From Winogradskya humida (GTDB taxonomy: Bacteria > Actinomycetota > Actinomycetes > Mycobacteriales > Micromonosporaceae): DNA of 64,000 nt. A program made the position numbers and the translations under genes. The notes under the pieces are model-generated. The model had not been told where the DNA came from. It searched no databases and saw only the letters and a list, made by a program, of their open reading frames with translations. The stretch lies in the NCBI RefSeq assembly GCF_016862215.1, contig NZ_BOMN01000065.1:1-64000 (forward strand), given 5' to 3'. Shown one piece after another: positions 41,461-49,842 of the stretch (position 1 is the first letter of the stretch; each line of letters opens with the position of its first letter).

Positions 41461-42207
41461 TCAGCCCGCCCCCTCGATCCGGTAGACCGAGACGTGGCTG
41501 GAGGACTCCGCGGTGAAGTCGGCACCCGACCAGTCGGCGTGCCGGCTCTCCAGCTCGAACCCGGCGAGCTGCGCCATCAGATCCAGCTCGGCCGGCCAGA
41601 CGTACCGGTGCTCGGTCCGGAAAACCTTCGCTTCCTCGCTGGCGTCCTCGAACCGGAAGTGGTGCGAGACAACCCGCTGGCGCAACGGATCGACCGTGTC
41701 CAAGCCGATGTAGCCAGGCTCGGAGCTGAAGACAACGGCCTCCTGCCCGGGCGTGAGCTTGCGCAGCTCCGGCACCCACAGCTCGATGACGAACCGCCCA
41801 CCCGGCCCCAGATGCCGCGCCGCGTTCCGGAAACACTCCACCTGCCCGGCCTGCGTCAAAATGTTGGAGATCGTGTTGTAAACGAGATAGACAAGCGAGA
41901 ATCGCCCCGGCACGACCACCGCCGCCATGTCCCCCTCCACCACGGGAACGGCCGCCGCATCCACCTTCTCCCGCAACCGAGCGACCATGTGCCGCGACCA
42001 CTCGATCCCCGTCACCGGCACACCCCGCTCCGCCAGCGGAATCGCCACCCGCCCGGTCCCGATGGCAAACTCCAGCGCCCGCCCATCCCCCGCAAGCTCA
42101 GCAAGCCGATCCACCGCCGGCCCCAACGTCTCCGGCGCGAACATCCCGCTCCCCGGCGTGTCATACCGCCGAGCAGCACCGGCATCCCAGATCTCGTCCT
42201 GTCCCAT
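41461..42207 (-). CDS. Class I SAM-dependent methyltransferase
   Basis: This 248-residue methyltransferase begins MGQDEIWDAGAARRYDTPGSG. It has the SAM motif LEFAIGTGRVAIPLAERG, the acidic motif VTGIEWSRHM, motif II VPVVEGDMAAVVVPGRFSLV and a post-motif LGPGGRFVIELW. The substrate is unknown. A 12-residue upstream extension (start at 42243) is possible but reads poorly. It is divergent from the GtrA gene across 68 bp. Confidence 0.85.
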   Translation of the reverse strand: MGQDEIWDAGAARRYDTPGSGMFAPETLGPAVDRLAELAGDGRALEFAIGTGRVAIPLAERGVPVTGIEWSRHMVARLREKVDAAAVPVVEGDMAAVVVPGRFSLVYLVYNTISNILTQAGQVECFRNAARHLGPGGRFVIELWVPELRKLTPGQEAVVFSSEPGYIGLDTVDPLRQRVVSHHFRFEDASEEAKVFRTEHRYVWPAELDLMAQLAGFELESRHADWSGADFTAESSSHVSVYRIEGAG

Positions 42208-42275
42208 ACCCCCGACAATCGCCCCACCACACCGGTCGGGCAACCGATTTGGCCGGTGCGGTTACGATCCTGCGG

Positions 42276-42815
42276 ATGTGGCTCACCCGGCTGTTGCACA
42301 GGCACCATGAGGCGGTGAAGTTCCTGGTCGTCGGGGGCGTGTGCTTCCTGGTGACGACCGCCGTCAACTACGCACTGAAGCTCACCGTGCTGCACGAGAA
42401 GCCGGTCACGGCACTGGTGTTCGCGACCATCGTGAGCACGATCCTGTCGTACGTCCTCAACCGCGAATGGTCCTTCCGTAGCCGCGGCGGCCGCGAACGC
42501 CACCACGAGGCGGCGCTGTTCTTCGGCGTCAGCGCGATCGGCGTAGCTATCAACGCGATCCCGCTCGGCATCTCCCGCTACGTACTGATGCTGGAAGTCC
42601 CCGAGGTCACCCGCGCGGTCCAGGAGATCGCCGACTTCGTCAGCGGCAACATCGCCGGCACCCTGCTGGCCATGGCCTTCCGCCTCTGGGCCTTCAAACG
42701 CTTCGTCTTCCCCCAGCCCGACGCCCACCCACGCCCCGGCCGCAGCACCGGCCCCCGCAGCCAGGTCATCTCACATGAACCCGCGCCTGCCCACGACACC
42801 CGTCCCGAGGCGTAA
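42276..42815 (+). CDS. GtrA-family membrane protein
   Basis: This 179-residue protein has four predicted membrane spans. It opens MWLTRLLHRHHEAVKFLVVGG, has the loop VLNREWSFRSRGGRERHHEA characteristic of GtrA, and ends KRFVFPQPD followed by a proline-rich tail. GtrA proteins are thought to move undecaprenyl-phosphate-linked sugars across the membrane for cell-surface glycosylation. ATG 42276 was preferred over an in-frame TTG at 42249. It converges on the FtsX-domain gene. Confidence 0.85.
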   Translation: MWLTRLLHRHHEAVKFLVVGGVCFLVTTAVNYALKLTVLHEKPVTALVFATIVSTILSYVLNREWSFRSRGGRERHHEAALFFGVSAIGVAINAIPLGISRYVLMLEVPEVTRAVQEIADFVSGNIAGTLLAMAFRLWAFKRFVFPQPDAHPRPGRSTGPRSQVISHEPAPAHDTRPEA

Positions 42816-42816
42816 C

Positions 42817-43293
42817 TCAAGGTGTAGCGCTCGGCGCCAGCTTCTTCTTGCACTCGTCGACCGTGGTACACCCCGGGAAAATGACATCCTGCACGCCGGG
42901 CAGCGCCTTCACCTCCGCCTCGAGCGGCGACTCCTTCACCTTCCGCAGCGCAGCCATGTTCGTCATCTGCACCCGGAACGACTCGGGCAGCGAGCCCGGC
43001 TCCACCTTCTCGAGGAACTCCGGGTTCGACTTCTCCCACAGCTCCTTGAACTTCGCGTACGCCTGTTCCTTGCTCTCATATGTCACCCCGGTGTTATCAG
43101 GCACAGCCTTCAACCGGGTCTCGACGCCTACCCGCTCCGCATCGGTCACATCCTCGCGGAGAAAAACGCTGACGGTCGCCCCCTCGTCCAGAAGACGGGC
43201 AAGCTTGTCATCCTCATCATTGCGGTCAAGCACCCCGCAACCGGCCAGACCAGCAACAAGGACCAGAACAACCAGCAGAATCGATCGGCGCAC
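42817..43293 (-). CDS. Lipoprotein with free-standing FtsX extracellular domain
   Basis: This 158-residue lipoprotein has signal MRRSILLVVLVLVAGLAGC with lipobox LAGC. The mature part matches the extracellular domain of the division protein FtsX: ATVSVFLREDVTDAERVGVE, VTYESKEQAYAKFKELWEKS, LPESFRVQMTN and EVKALPGVQDVIFPG. The four-span FtsX permease is absent. In FtsX this domain binds peptidoglycan hydrolases such as RipC, so a free version anchored outside the membrane could bind or compete for hydrolases. It follows the PIN toxin gene by 34 bp on the same strand. Confidence 0.8.
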   Translation of the reverse strand: MRRSILLVVLVLVAGLAGCGVLDRNDEDDKLARLLDEGATVSVFLREDVTDAERVGVETRLKAVPDNTGVTYESKEQAYAKFKELWEKSNPEFLEKVEPGSLPESFRVQMTNMAALRKVKESPLEAEVKALPGVQDVIFPGCTTVDECKKKLAPSATP

Positions 43294-43327
43294 GGGGGCA
43301 CGCTAACAGCCTTGTTGATCTATCTGC

Positions 43328-43987
43328 TCAGTGGGAACGAGGCCGCATCCCGCCTACCGCCAGGGCAGCTCGCGATCGACGGACCAGGGTCAGAGATTCG
43401 TCCGGATACAAGATCTCGACGTGGCCGTCCAGGTCCTCGGCACACCGGAACTCGCGATCGCGGGTGACGCAGTACTTGATCGAAGGCGGCGCCGCATCGG
43501 CCGCCGCCCGCATCGCGGTGGTGTAGACCCGAGCATCCTCGTGGTCCAGCGGGGGATTCCCCGAGACACCGACGATCTCCACACGTCCGCCGCCGGTCAT
43601 GTCATAGACCAGCTCATCGAGGAAGTCAGTAAGTAGAGCGTTCGCGTCCGCCGGCGACCATCCAAGACCTCGGCTCTCCGCGGTCGCACCGGTGCGAGGT
43701 TGCTGGGCTTTGTTCACCAGGAGCCGGTCGATGTGATCCGAGCTCCACACCTGAAGCAAGTCGGGGCCGGCAAATCGGCCCGTCGTCGTCACCGCCACCG
43801 CACGCAGGCTGTCCACCCGGCGGTCGGGTTTGTTCGGGACCGGTGCCAGGCCGTTTCGCGTTGCGGCTGCCCGGAAGTTGTCCCAGGTGAACGGCGGGCC
43901 CAAGAGGTCCGCGATGTCGAGCAGAACGTTGACGTCGAATACAGCGGTGTGCAGGTCGGGCTCAATGCTGCTGGGACGCGGTGCCAC
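43328..43987 (-). CDS. PIN-domain ribonuclease, probable toxin
   Basis: This 219-residue protein starts with the PIN signature AVFDVNVLLDIADLLG, in which D18 would be the first metal-binding aspartate. Later acidic residues in GWSPADANALLTDFLDELV, DHEDARVYTTAMRA and CVTRDREFRCAEDLDG fit the remaining active-site positions. PIN toxins cleave tRNA, rRNA or mRNA. Its start lies 26 bp inside the upstream Panacea gene, so toxin and antitoxin are translationally coupled, antitoxin first. Confidence 0.8.
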   Translation of the reverse strand: MAPRPSSIEPDLHTAVFDVNVLLDIADLLGPPFTWDNFRAAATRNGLAPVPNKPDRRVDSLRAVAVTTTGRFAGPDLLQVWSSDHIDRLLVNKAQQPRTGATAESRGLGWSPADANALLTDFLDELVYDMTGGGRVEIVGVSGNPPLDHEDARVYTTAMRAAADAAPPSIKYCVTRDREFRCAEDLDGHVEILYPDESLTLVRRSRAALAVGGMRPRSH

Positions 43988-44654
43988 GTTGCGGGCGCTC
44001 CCTGTTCAGGCGTACTTCGATTTCCGACTGGGCCACATGCGCACGGCGGGCGTCGAATGCCGACTCCGCGGGCTCCGGCAAGCCCGGGTCACCGGGATCG
44101 GCCGATCGGAACTCATCGCGGATCGCGGCCAGAATTCGCCTACGCTCGGTCGGCTCCATACCGCCCTGCGTGAGGCCGTGCAACCCACCGGAAACCAGAT
44201 CGTCCGCGCGCAGCCCGGCGAGTGAACGCCTCCGGTAGAAGTCCTTCATCGCTTCGAGCGAGATGGCTGACTTACTGGGCTGATCATCGGCGAGGCCTTC
44301 CCTCGCAGCTCGCCACGGCTTCTCGCTGTGCGTCAGCTCTGAGAGATCATCGCCCGACAAGCCGCCATAGACCTGGCACACAAGCTCAACGATCTTGGCG
44401 CTGGTGTTGCTGAGCCGGGCAGCGTCACCGGACGACCAGCGACTCACCGTCAGACCTCCGCGGTGCTGCTCCCACAAGGTCGGGGTGACCGGCCCGTCGC
44501 GCCAGGCCTGGATGGTGTCGCGGAAGAGCGGCTCGTCAACGAGAGCCAGGTGCCAGCACTGGCTGTAATAGACCAACTTCTGCAGGCGCATGGCCTCCAC
44601 GGGGCCGACATGGCCCAGCACCGCGGCGGCTACGTCATTCGCGTTGATGGTCAA
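43962..44654 (-). CDS. Panacea-domain (DUF4065, SocA-like) antitoxin
   Basis: This 230-residue protein begins LTINANDVAAAVLGHVG. The Panacea core is clear: EAMRLQKLVYYSQCWHLALVDEPLF, then AWRDGPVTPTLWEQHRG and LSELTHSEKPWRAAREG. Panacea antitoxins neutralise many unrelated toxin domains, and a PIN partner directly downstream fits that scheme. The TTG at 44654 is the likely start, since AGGAGC lies six bases before it; an ATG start at 44750 would lie in the A/T-rich promoter region. The C-terminal third (LNRERPQRGTASQQH tail) is less conserved. Confidence 0.8.
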   Translation of the reverse strand: MTINANDVAAAVLGHVGPVEAMRLQKLVYYSQCWHLALVDEPLFRDTIQAWRDGPVTPTLWEQHRGGLTVSRWSSGDAARLSNTSAKIVELVCQVYGGLSGDDLSELTHSEKPWRAAREGLADDQPSKSAISLEAMKDFYRRRSLAGLRADDLVSGGLHGLTQGGMEPTERRRILAAIRDEFRSADPGDPGLPEPAESAFDARRAHVAQSEIEVRLNRERPQRGTASQQH

Positions 44655-44800
44655 TGCAGAGCTCCTGTGCTGTCGGGCGTGCGTGAAGGATACCGGACTG
44701 GACCGACATAAACCCTGCTCAGCCGTGGCGTGCGAGCGCGGGCACAGCAATCATCGCGAGCCCCCTCGCAGTTATCAACAAAGTATCTACAATACGACAA
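44655..44800. promoter_or_regulatory. A/T-rich promoter region of Panacea-PIN operon
   Basis: This gap is clearly less GC-rich than its surroundings, especially 44770-44810. On the minus strand TTGTCG is followed after about 18 bases by GATAAC, a possible -35/-10 pair for the Panacea gene. The gap also contains the end region of the Rdx gene. No clear palindrome was found. Confidence 0.35.
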
Positions 44801-45097
44801 TCAGGTGCTGGACCCGGCTTGTTTGTCGGAGTGGCCGAGGTGGCGGTCGGGGGCGATGCGGTCTCGGATGAGGCGTTTCAGCTCGGGGAGTTCGGGGTGG
44901 CCGCTTTCTTTGCGGGACCAGATTGTTTCGCCGTCGAGGCGGATGTCGAAGATGCCGCCGGTGCCGGGGATGAGGGCGACCTCGCCTAGTTCCTTCTGGA
45001 AGGTGGTGAGGAGTTCCTGGGCGGTCCAGCCGGCGCGGAGGAGCCAGCGGCACTGGGTGCAGTATTCGATCTCCAGGCGGGGGCTACGCGTAGTCAC
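44801..45097 (-). CDS. Rdx (SelT/SelW/SelH) family thioredoxin-like protein
   Basis: This 98-residue protein has the thioredoxin-like Rdx fold. LEIEYCTQCRWLLRAGWTAQELLTTF carries the CxxC redox pair near the N-terminus, in the place of selenocysteine in eukaryotic SelW. GTGGIFDIRLDGETIWSRKESGHPELPELKRL follows the family pattern. The GTG at 45097 is the start; frames further upstream overlap the divergent methyltransferase gene. Confidence 0.88.
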   Translation of the reverse strand: MTTRSPRLEIEYCTQCRWLLRAGWTAQELLTTFQKELGEVALIPGTGGIFDIRLDGETIWSRKESGHPELPELKRLIRDRIAPDRHLGHSDKQAGSST

Positions 45098-45130
45098 GTA
45101 GCCAGTATGCCTGGGGGAACGGGTCTCTAT

Positions 45131-45943
45131 ATGGTGTCCGACATGGACGGTGGCGATGCGGGGGTCGACACGTCGGTGCCACATCCGGCGCGGCGGTACA
45201 ACTATTGGCTGGGCGGGAAGGATCATTTTCCGGCTGACCGGGAGTCCGGGGAGGAGTTTGCCCGGAAGTTTCCGGGGGTGCGGATCGGGGCTCGGGCCAA
45301 TCGGGCGATGCTGCAGCGGGCGGTCGGGTTTCTGGCCGCCGAGTGCGGGGTGAAGCAGTTTCTGGATGTGGGCACCGGGTTGCCGACCGCGGACAACACG
45401 CATGAGGTCGCCCAGCGCATACATCCCGAGGCCCGGGTGGTCTATGTCGACAACGATCCGCTGGTCATGACGCATGCGCGGGCGTTGCTGACCAGCACGC
45501 CCGAGGGTGCGACGGCCTATCTCGAGGCCGATCTGCGGGACCCGGGGAAGATTCTTTCGCAGGCGGCGGAGCTGCTCGACTTCTCGCGGCCGATCGCGCT
45601 GGTCGTCGTCGCGGTGCTGCATTTCATCCCGGGCGAGGGTGCGGCGCGGCCCCTGGTGCAGGAGCTCGTCGACGCCGTACCGAGGGGGAGCTACCTGCTG
45701 GTCACCCACGCGACCATGGACTTCTCGCCGGCCGAGCATCGGGTCGCCCACGAGCGGATGCGTGTCACGGGCCGTTCCGACGTGTGGATGCGCAGCCGGG
45801 ACGAGTTCGCGACCCTTCTCGACGGGCTGGAGGTGGTCGAGCCCGGCATCGTCGCGGTCAGCGAGTGGCGTCCGCCTGCTGGCGAGCCGCTCCCCGACCC
45901 GAAGGACGTCGCCATCTGGGGTGCGGTCGCCCGCAAACCCTAA
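45131..45943 (+). CDS. DUF574-type SAM-dependent methyltransferase
   Basis: This 270-residue protein belongs to the actinobacterial SAM methyltransferase family DUF574 (Methyltransf_19). The diagnostic DTSVPHPARRYNYWLGGKDH is followed by FLDVGTGLPTADNTHEVAQR (SAM site), VVYVDNDPLVMTHARALL and VVAVLHFIPG. Streptomyces encode dozens of such proteins, mostly of unknown target. ATG 45131 is favoured by a purine-rich GGGGGAA upstream; ATG 45107 is possible. Its stop lies in a duplicated 18-bp unit and overlaps the convergent gene by four bases. Confidence 0.88.
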   Translation: MVSDMDGGDAGVDTSVPHPARRYNYWLGGKDHFPADRESGEEFARKFPGVRIGARANRAMLQRAVGFLAAECGVKQFLDVGTGLPTADNTHEVAQRIHPEARVVYVDNDPLVMTHARALLTSTPEGATAYLEADLRDPGKILSQAAELLDFSRPIALVVVAVLHFIPGEGAARPLVQELVDAVPRGSYLLVTHATMDFSPAEHRVAHERMRVTGRSDVWMRSRDEFATLLDGLEVVEPGIVAVSEWRPPAGEPLPDPKDVAIWGAVARKP

Positions 45944-45968
45944 GACCGCGGCAAACCCTGAGGCCGCG
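45933..45968. repeat. 18-bp tandem repeat across two convergent stop codons
   Basis: Two 18-bp units (45933-45950 and 45951-45968) differ at two positions. The first contains the TAA of the plus-strand methyltransferase and the stop of the minus-strand DUF1295 gene. The second has TGA at the position equivalent to TAA. Confidence 0.85.
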
Positions 45969-46695
45969 GTGGGCGGGGGATGAAGGCGCTCGTGCGGGCC
46001 ACGTAGTCGGCGTAGCCGGGACGCGTGCTGGAGAGATGCTTCTCCATCAGCGGCTTACCGGTCTTGCCGGCCAGGAAGTACGTCATCACCAGCGGGGACA
46101 GGATCGTCAGCCAGCCGGTCCAGTGCACGCAGGCCAGGGCGAACAGCCCCCACCAGACGCACGCGTCGCCGAAGTAGTTGGGGTGGCGGGTGTAGCGCCA
46201 CAGGCCCGTGTCCAGCACCTTGCCGCGGGAAGCCGGGTCGTTGCGGAAGCGGGCCAGTTGCGCGTCGCCGACCGCTTCGAAGACGAGTCCGACCGCCCAC
46301 AACCCCAAGCCGAAGGAAGACCACCACGTGACTTTGCCGTGCAGCGCCGCGACCTGGACCGGCAAGGACACGAACCACAGCGCCACCGCCTGGGTGAGGT
46401 AGACCGTGCGCAGTGCGTGCCAGGTGCTGCGACCGTCGAGCATCTGCGCGTAGCGGGGGTCCTCCTCGCCGGTGTAGCGACGGCCGATGTGGATCGCCAG
46501 GCGTACGCCCCAGATCGCCGTCAGCCCCGCGATCAGCCAGCCGTGCCCGGTCACCGCGACACAGGCCGCCGCGACCGCCGTGAAGCCGAGGCCCCAGGCG
46601 ATGTCGACGCCCGCGTGCACTCCGGTGCGCAGGCTCACCGCGAATGCCGCCAGCATCACCAGCAGCGCCGCGAGAGCCGAGGCCAGGAAGATCAT
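45940..46695 (-). CDS. DUF1295 steroid-5-alpha-reductase-like membrane protein
   Basis: This 251-residue protein has about six membrane spans. The C-terminal signature GLWRYTRHPNYFGDACVWWG and the end TRPGYADYVARTSAFIPRPP are typical of DUF1295/isoprenylcysteine-methyltransferase-like reductases. Such proteins use NADPH or SAM on lipid substrates. It is the last gene of the lipid operon and overlaps the upstream methyltransferase by four bases. Its C-terminal residues lie in the duplicated unit at 45933-45968. Confidence 0.85.
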   Translation of the reverse strand: MIFLASALAALLVMLAAFAVSLRTGVHAGVDIAWGLGFTAVAAACVAVTGHGWLIAGLTAIWGVRLAIHIGRRYTGEEDPRYAQMLDGRSTWHALRTVYLTQAVALWFVSLPVQVAALHGKVTWWSSFGLGLWAVGLVFEAVGDAQLARFRNDPASRGKVLDTGLWRYTRHPNYFGDACVWWGLFALACVHWTGWLTILSPLVMTYFLAGKTGKPLMEKHLSSTRPGYADYVARTSAFIPRPPRPQGLPRS

Positions 46696-47927
46696 GAGTT
46701 GCGCTGGAGCAGGATCTGGTCCACGCCCATCCGTCCCTCCTCGAAGGCCAGCGCGCCGCCGACCAGGTAGAGCCGCCACACCCGGGCCATCGGCTCGCCG
46801 ACCAGGGCGACCGCCTCGGACCAGCGGCTCTCGAGGGTGGCGTGCCACGCGTCGACCGTACGCACATAGTGCTCTCGAAGTGCCTGAACGCCGCGCACCT
46901 CCAGGCCGGAGCCGGCGAGCAGGTCTATCGTGCGGCCGAGGGGGCGCATGTGCATGTCGGGGGCGACGTAGGACTCGATGAAAGCACCGCCGCCGGGGGC
47001 GTTCGCGCCGCGGGACATCTGCTGCACGAGCACCTTGCCGCCGGGGCGGACGAGGTTGTGCAGCTGGGCGGCGAAGACCGGATACTGATCCTCTCCTACA
47101 TGTTCGCCCATCTCGATGGTGGAGATGGCGTCGTAGGGTCCGTCGGTGACGTCGCGGTAGTCCTGCAGCCTGATCTCCACGGGCAGGTCGCCGACGCGCT
47201 CCAAGACGAACTCGCGCTGCTGGGCGGAGAGGGTCACACCTGTCACGCGTACGCCATAATTGCGGGCCGCGTGCAGCGCGAGCGCACCCCACCCGCAGCC
47301 GATGTCGAGCAGCCGCATGCCCGGTTCGAGCCCGAGTTTCTGGCAGATCAGGTCGAGCTTGTCCGTCTGGGCTTCTGCCAGGCCGTAGCCGGGCTCATCA
47401 GAGGTCCAATACGCACACGAGTACGCCATCCGCGCGTCGAGGATCAGCTGATAGAACCGGTTCGACAGGTCGTAGTGGTACGCGATCGCCGCCCGGTCCC
47501 GTTCCCGGCTGTGCAGCGAGCCGTCGATCCGCGCCTCGATCTCGGGCGCGGCGGGACGAGATCCCAGAACTCCCAGCGACAGTACGGTCCGCAGCGCGCG
47601 CAGCCGGTCCGCCCACGTCAGCGAAAACCCCGCGAGCGAGTTGCTGCGCGCGTGCTGCCACACCTGACGCAGACCGTCGCGCAGGTCGCCCTCGACATCG
47701 ATCTCGCCGGCGATGTACGCCTGCGCGATCCCCAGCTCGTTCGGGCTCCACAGCAACCGCCGCAACGCCTGCCGGTCCCTGATCACCAGCGTCGGTCCGG
47801 TCGCGGGCCCGGCCTCGGAGCCGTCCCAGGCGCGTAAGCGCACCGGCAGGGATCCGCCGGCCACCCCGGCAATGAGAGAGGCGAGCTTCGGCGCGACTCC
47901 GCGCTCGAGGGAGAGCACAGCGGTCAT
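46692..47927 (-). CDS. Cyclopropane-fatty-acyl-phospholipid synthase-like methyltransferase
   Basis: This 411-residue enzyme is of the Cfa class, which methylates or cyclopropanates unsaturated acyl chains of membrane phospholipids. It shows AYIAGEIDVEGDL, the family segment AIAYHYDLSNRFYQLILDAR, the SAM site LLDIGCGWGALALHAARNYG and ISTIEMGEHVGEDQY. It overlaps the upstream gene (47924) by four bases. The sequence differs from the paralogue at 47924-49156, so the two probably catalyse different steps. Confidence 0.88.
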   Translation of the reverse strand: MTAVLSLERGVAPKLASLIAGVAGGSLPVRLRAWDGSEAGPATGPTLVIRDRQALRRLLWSPNELGIAQAYIAGEIDVEGDLRDGLRQVWQHARSNSLAGFSLTWADRLRALRTVLSLGVLGSRPAAPEIEARIDGSLHSRERDRAAIAYHYDLSNRFYQLILDARMAYSCAYWTSDEPGYGLAEAQTDKLDLICQKLGLEPGMRLLDIGCGWGALALHAARNYGVRVTGVTLSAQQREFVLERVGDLPVEIRLQDYRDVTDGPYDAISTIEMGEHVGEDQYPVFAAQLHNLVRPGGKVLVQQMSRGANAPGGGAFIESYVAPDMHMRPLGRTIDLLAGSGLEVRGVQALREHYVRTVDAWHATLESRWSEAVALVGEPMARVWRLYLVGGALAFEEGRMGVDQILLQRNS

Positions 47928-49156
47928 GAGGGGTGTCCGATCACGAGTTGGGCCACGTCGATGTAGCCGGCGGCGAAGCCGGCTTCGCAGTACGCGAGGT
48001 AGAAGTTCCAGGTCCGCACGAAGGTGTCGTCGAAGCCGAGCGCGGCGACCTCACCGCGGCGGTCGAGGAAAGCGGAGCGCCAGTGCCGCAGCGTGGTGGC
48101 GTAGTCGGCGCCGAAATCGAGCCGGTCGCGCACCTGCAGCCCGGCGCCGGCGAGGACGGCTTCGATCGCCGGGACGGACGGGACCAGGCCGCCCGGGAAG
48201 ACGTATTTGTGGATCCAGGTGTACGTGCTCCGCGTCTCCAGCAGCCGCTCGTGCGACATGGTGATCATCTGCAGCCCGACGGTGCCGCCGGGTGCGAGGT
48301 GACGGGCGAGCGCGGATGCGTACGTCTGCCAGTACGCCTCCCCGACCGCCTCGATCATCTCCACGCTGAGGATCGCGTCGTAGCCGCCCGCCGCCGGTTC
48401 GATCTCGCGGTAGTCGCAGAGCCGCACGTCGACCCGGTCCAGTACGCCCGCGTCGGCGGCCCGGCGCAGGGCGAGGGTCCGCTGCTCGGCGGAGAGCGTC
48501 ACGCTGAGCACCGAAGCGCCGCGCTGAGCTGCGCGGATGGCGAGCTCACCCCAGCCCGTACCTATCTCCAGGACCTTGGAGCCGGGACCGACGCCGGTGG
48601 CATCGAGCAGCCGGTCGATCTTGCGGTGCTGGGCGGTGGTGAGGTCGGCGGAGGTGTCGAACAGGGCGCTGGAGTAGCTCATCGACGGGTCGAGGAAGAG
48701 CGCGAAGAGCGCGTTCGACAGGTCGTAGTGCCGGTGGATGTTGCTGCGCGCGCCTTCCCGCGTGTTGCGTTCGGCGCGGGGTGCGCGGGTGCCGTGCAGG
48801 TGCCGCAGCCATTGCAACCGCGGCGGGATGAGCGTGCCCATCCGCTCGGCGAAGACGGTCAGGACCGCCACCGGGTCGTCGGCTTCCCAGTCGCCGGCCT
48901 GGTAGGCCTCGCCAAAGCCGATCAGGCCGTTGGTGCCCAGGCGTGCGTAGAACGCCTGCGGCCGCACGAGACGCAGGGTCGGGCCGGTCGCCCCGGTCAC
49001 CCGCCCATCCGGGTACGCGACCCGCAGCGCGAGCCGTCCGCTGATGCGCCGGAACATCCGGGCGGCGATCCGGGCGCGCAGCGGTGCCCGTGGCGTGACC
49101 GCGACATCGGGCCATCTCTGCGCGGCTACTTCGACGGGTTCGAGGACTGTGGTCAC
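47924..49156 (-). CDS. Second cyclopropane-fatty-acid synthase-like methyltransferase
   Basis: This 410-residue paralogue from GTG 49156 has an N-terminal lipid-binding region (FYARLGTNGLIGFGEAYQAG) and the segment IHRHYDLSNALFALFLDPSM. The SAM site is VLEIGTGWGELAIRAAQRG, followed by ILSVEMIEAVGEAYWQ and YVFPGGLVPSVPAIE. It overlaps DUF1365 by four bases upstream and the other methyltransferase downstream. Paired Cfa-like enzymes with DUF1365 and an FAD oxidoreductase occur in bacterial loci for unusual fatty acids such as branched, cyclopropane or furan types. Confidence 0.88.
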   Translation of the reverse strand: MTTVLEPVEVAAQRWPDVAVTPRAPLRARIAARMFRRISGRLALRVAYPDGRVTGATGPTLRLVRPQAFYARLGTNGLIGFGEAYQAGDWEADDPVAVLTVFAERMGTLIPPRLQWLRHLHGTRAPRAERNTREGARSNIHRHYDLSNALFALFLDPSMSYSSALFDTSADLTTAQHRKIDRLLDATGVGPGSKVLEIGTGWGELAIRAAQRGASVLSVTLSAEQRTLALRRAADAGVLDRVDVRLCDYREIEPAAGGYDAILSVEMIEAVGEAYWQTYASALARHLAPGGTVGLQMITMSHERLLETRSTYTWIHKYVFPGGLVPSVPAIEAVLAGAGLQVRDRLDFGADYATTLRHWRSAFLDRRGEVAALGFDDTFVRTWNFYLAYCEAGFAAGYIDVAQLVIGHPS

Positions 49157-49842
49157 GAGATCTTCTCCATGCGAGAGGCGGGCCGGGGATGTACCGGCAG
49201 GCCGCGGGCCCAGAGGCGGATGCCCTGCAGCCGGATACGGGCGGAGACCGCAACGGTCACGAAGGGGTGGCGCAGCAGCGCGGCGGTGGTCGCGGCCCGG
49301 CGCCGGCCGCGCAGGCTCGCCACGAACGGGCGGCCGCCGTCGCGGTCCAGCGCGATGGTCAGCGCGAGCTTCTCGTGCGGGACGGGCAGGTGCATCCGGT
49401 ACGCGCCGTCGACCGGGAAGAACGGCGACACGTAGAACTCCTTGTCCACGTTCGCCTGGTCCGGGTCGAGCAGGTAGCAGTGCCGGCCGCCGTACGTGTT
49501 GTGCACCTCGGCGATCACAGCGGCGAGCCGGCCGTCGCTGTGGTGACACCAGTAGACGCTGAGCGGGTTGAACACGTACCCGAAGACCCGCGCGTTGGTG
49601 AGCAGCAGGATGCGCCCGCCGTCGAGGTCGATGCCGTGCTCGGCGAGGAAGTCGTCGGTGTTGCTGCGCAGCGTCGAGGCCGGGTCGCCGAAGTGGTCGC
49701 GGGCCTCGAAGGAGGCGAGGACCCGGTTGCGGGGCATCTCGTCGAGGTCGACCAGCCACTCGTACGTGTGGTAGCTGAACGCGTGCCGGATCGGCGCGGT
49801 GCGGATGTGCCGGACCGTGCTGTCGTAGATGACCGGCTTCAC
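49153..49842 (-). CDS. DUF1365 family protein
   Basis: This 229-residue protein has the family's N-terminus RHIRTAPIRHAFSYHTYEWLVDLDE. The central LLLTNARVFGYVFNPLSVYWCH and HNTYGGRHCYLL are the most conserved parts, followed by YVSPFFPVDGAYR. The function of DUF1365 is not firmly known; it is found almost always with Cfa-like methyltransferases and an FAD amine-oxidase-like protein. It overlaps both flanking genes by four bases. Confidence 0.9.
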   Translation of the reverse strand: MKPVIYDSTVRHIRTAPIRHAFSYHTYEWLVDLDEMPRNRVLASFEARDHFGDPASTLRSNTDDFLAEHGIDLDGGRILLLTNARVFGYVFNPLSVYWCHHSDGRLAAVIAEVHNTYGGRHCYLLDPDQANVDKEFYVSPFFPVDGAYRMHLPVPHEKLALTIALDRDGGRPFVASLRGRRRAATTAALLRHPFVTVAVSARIRLQGIRLWARGLPVHPRPASRMEKIS

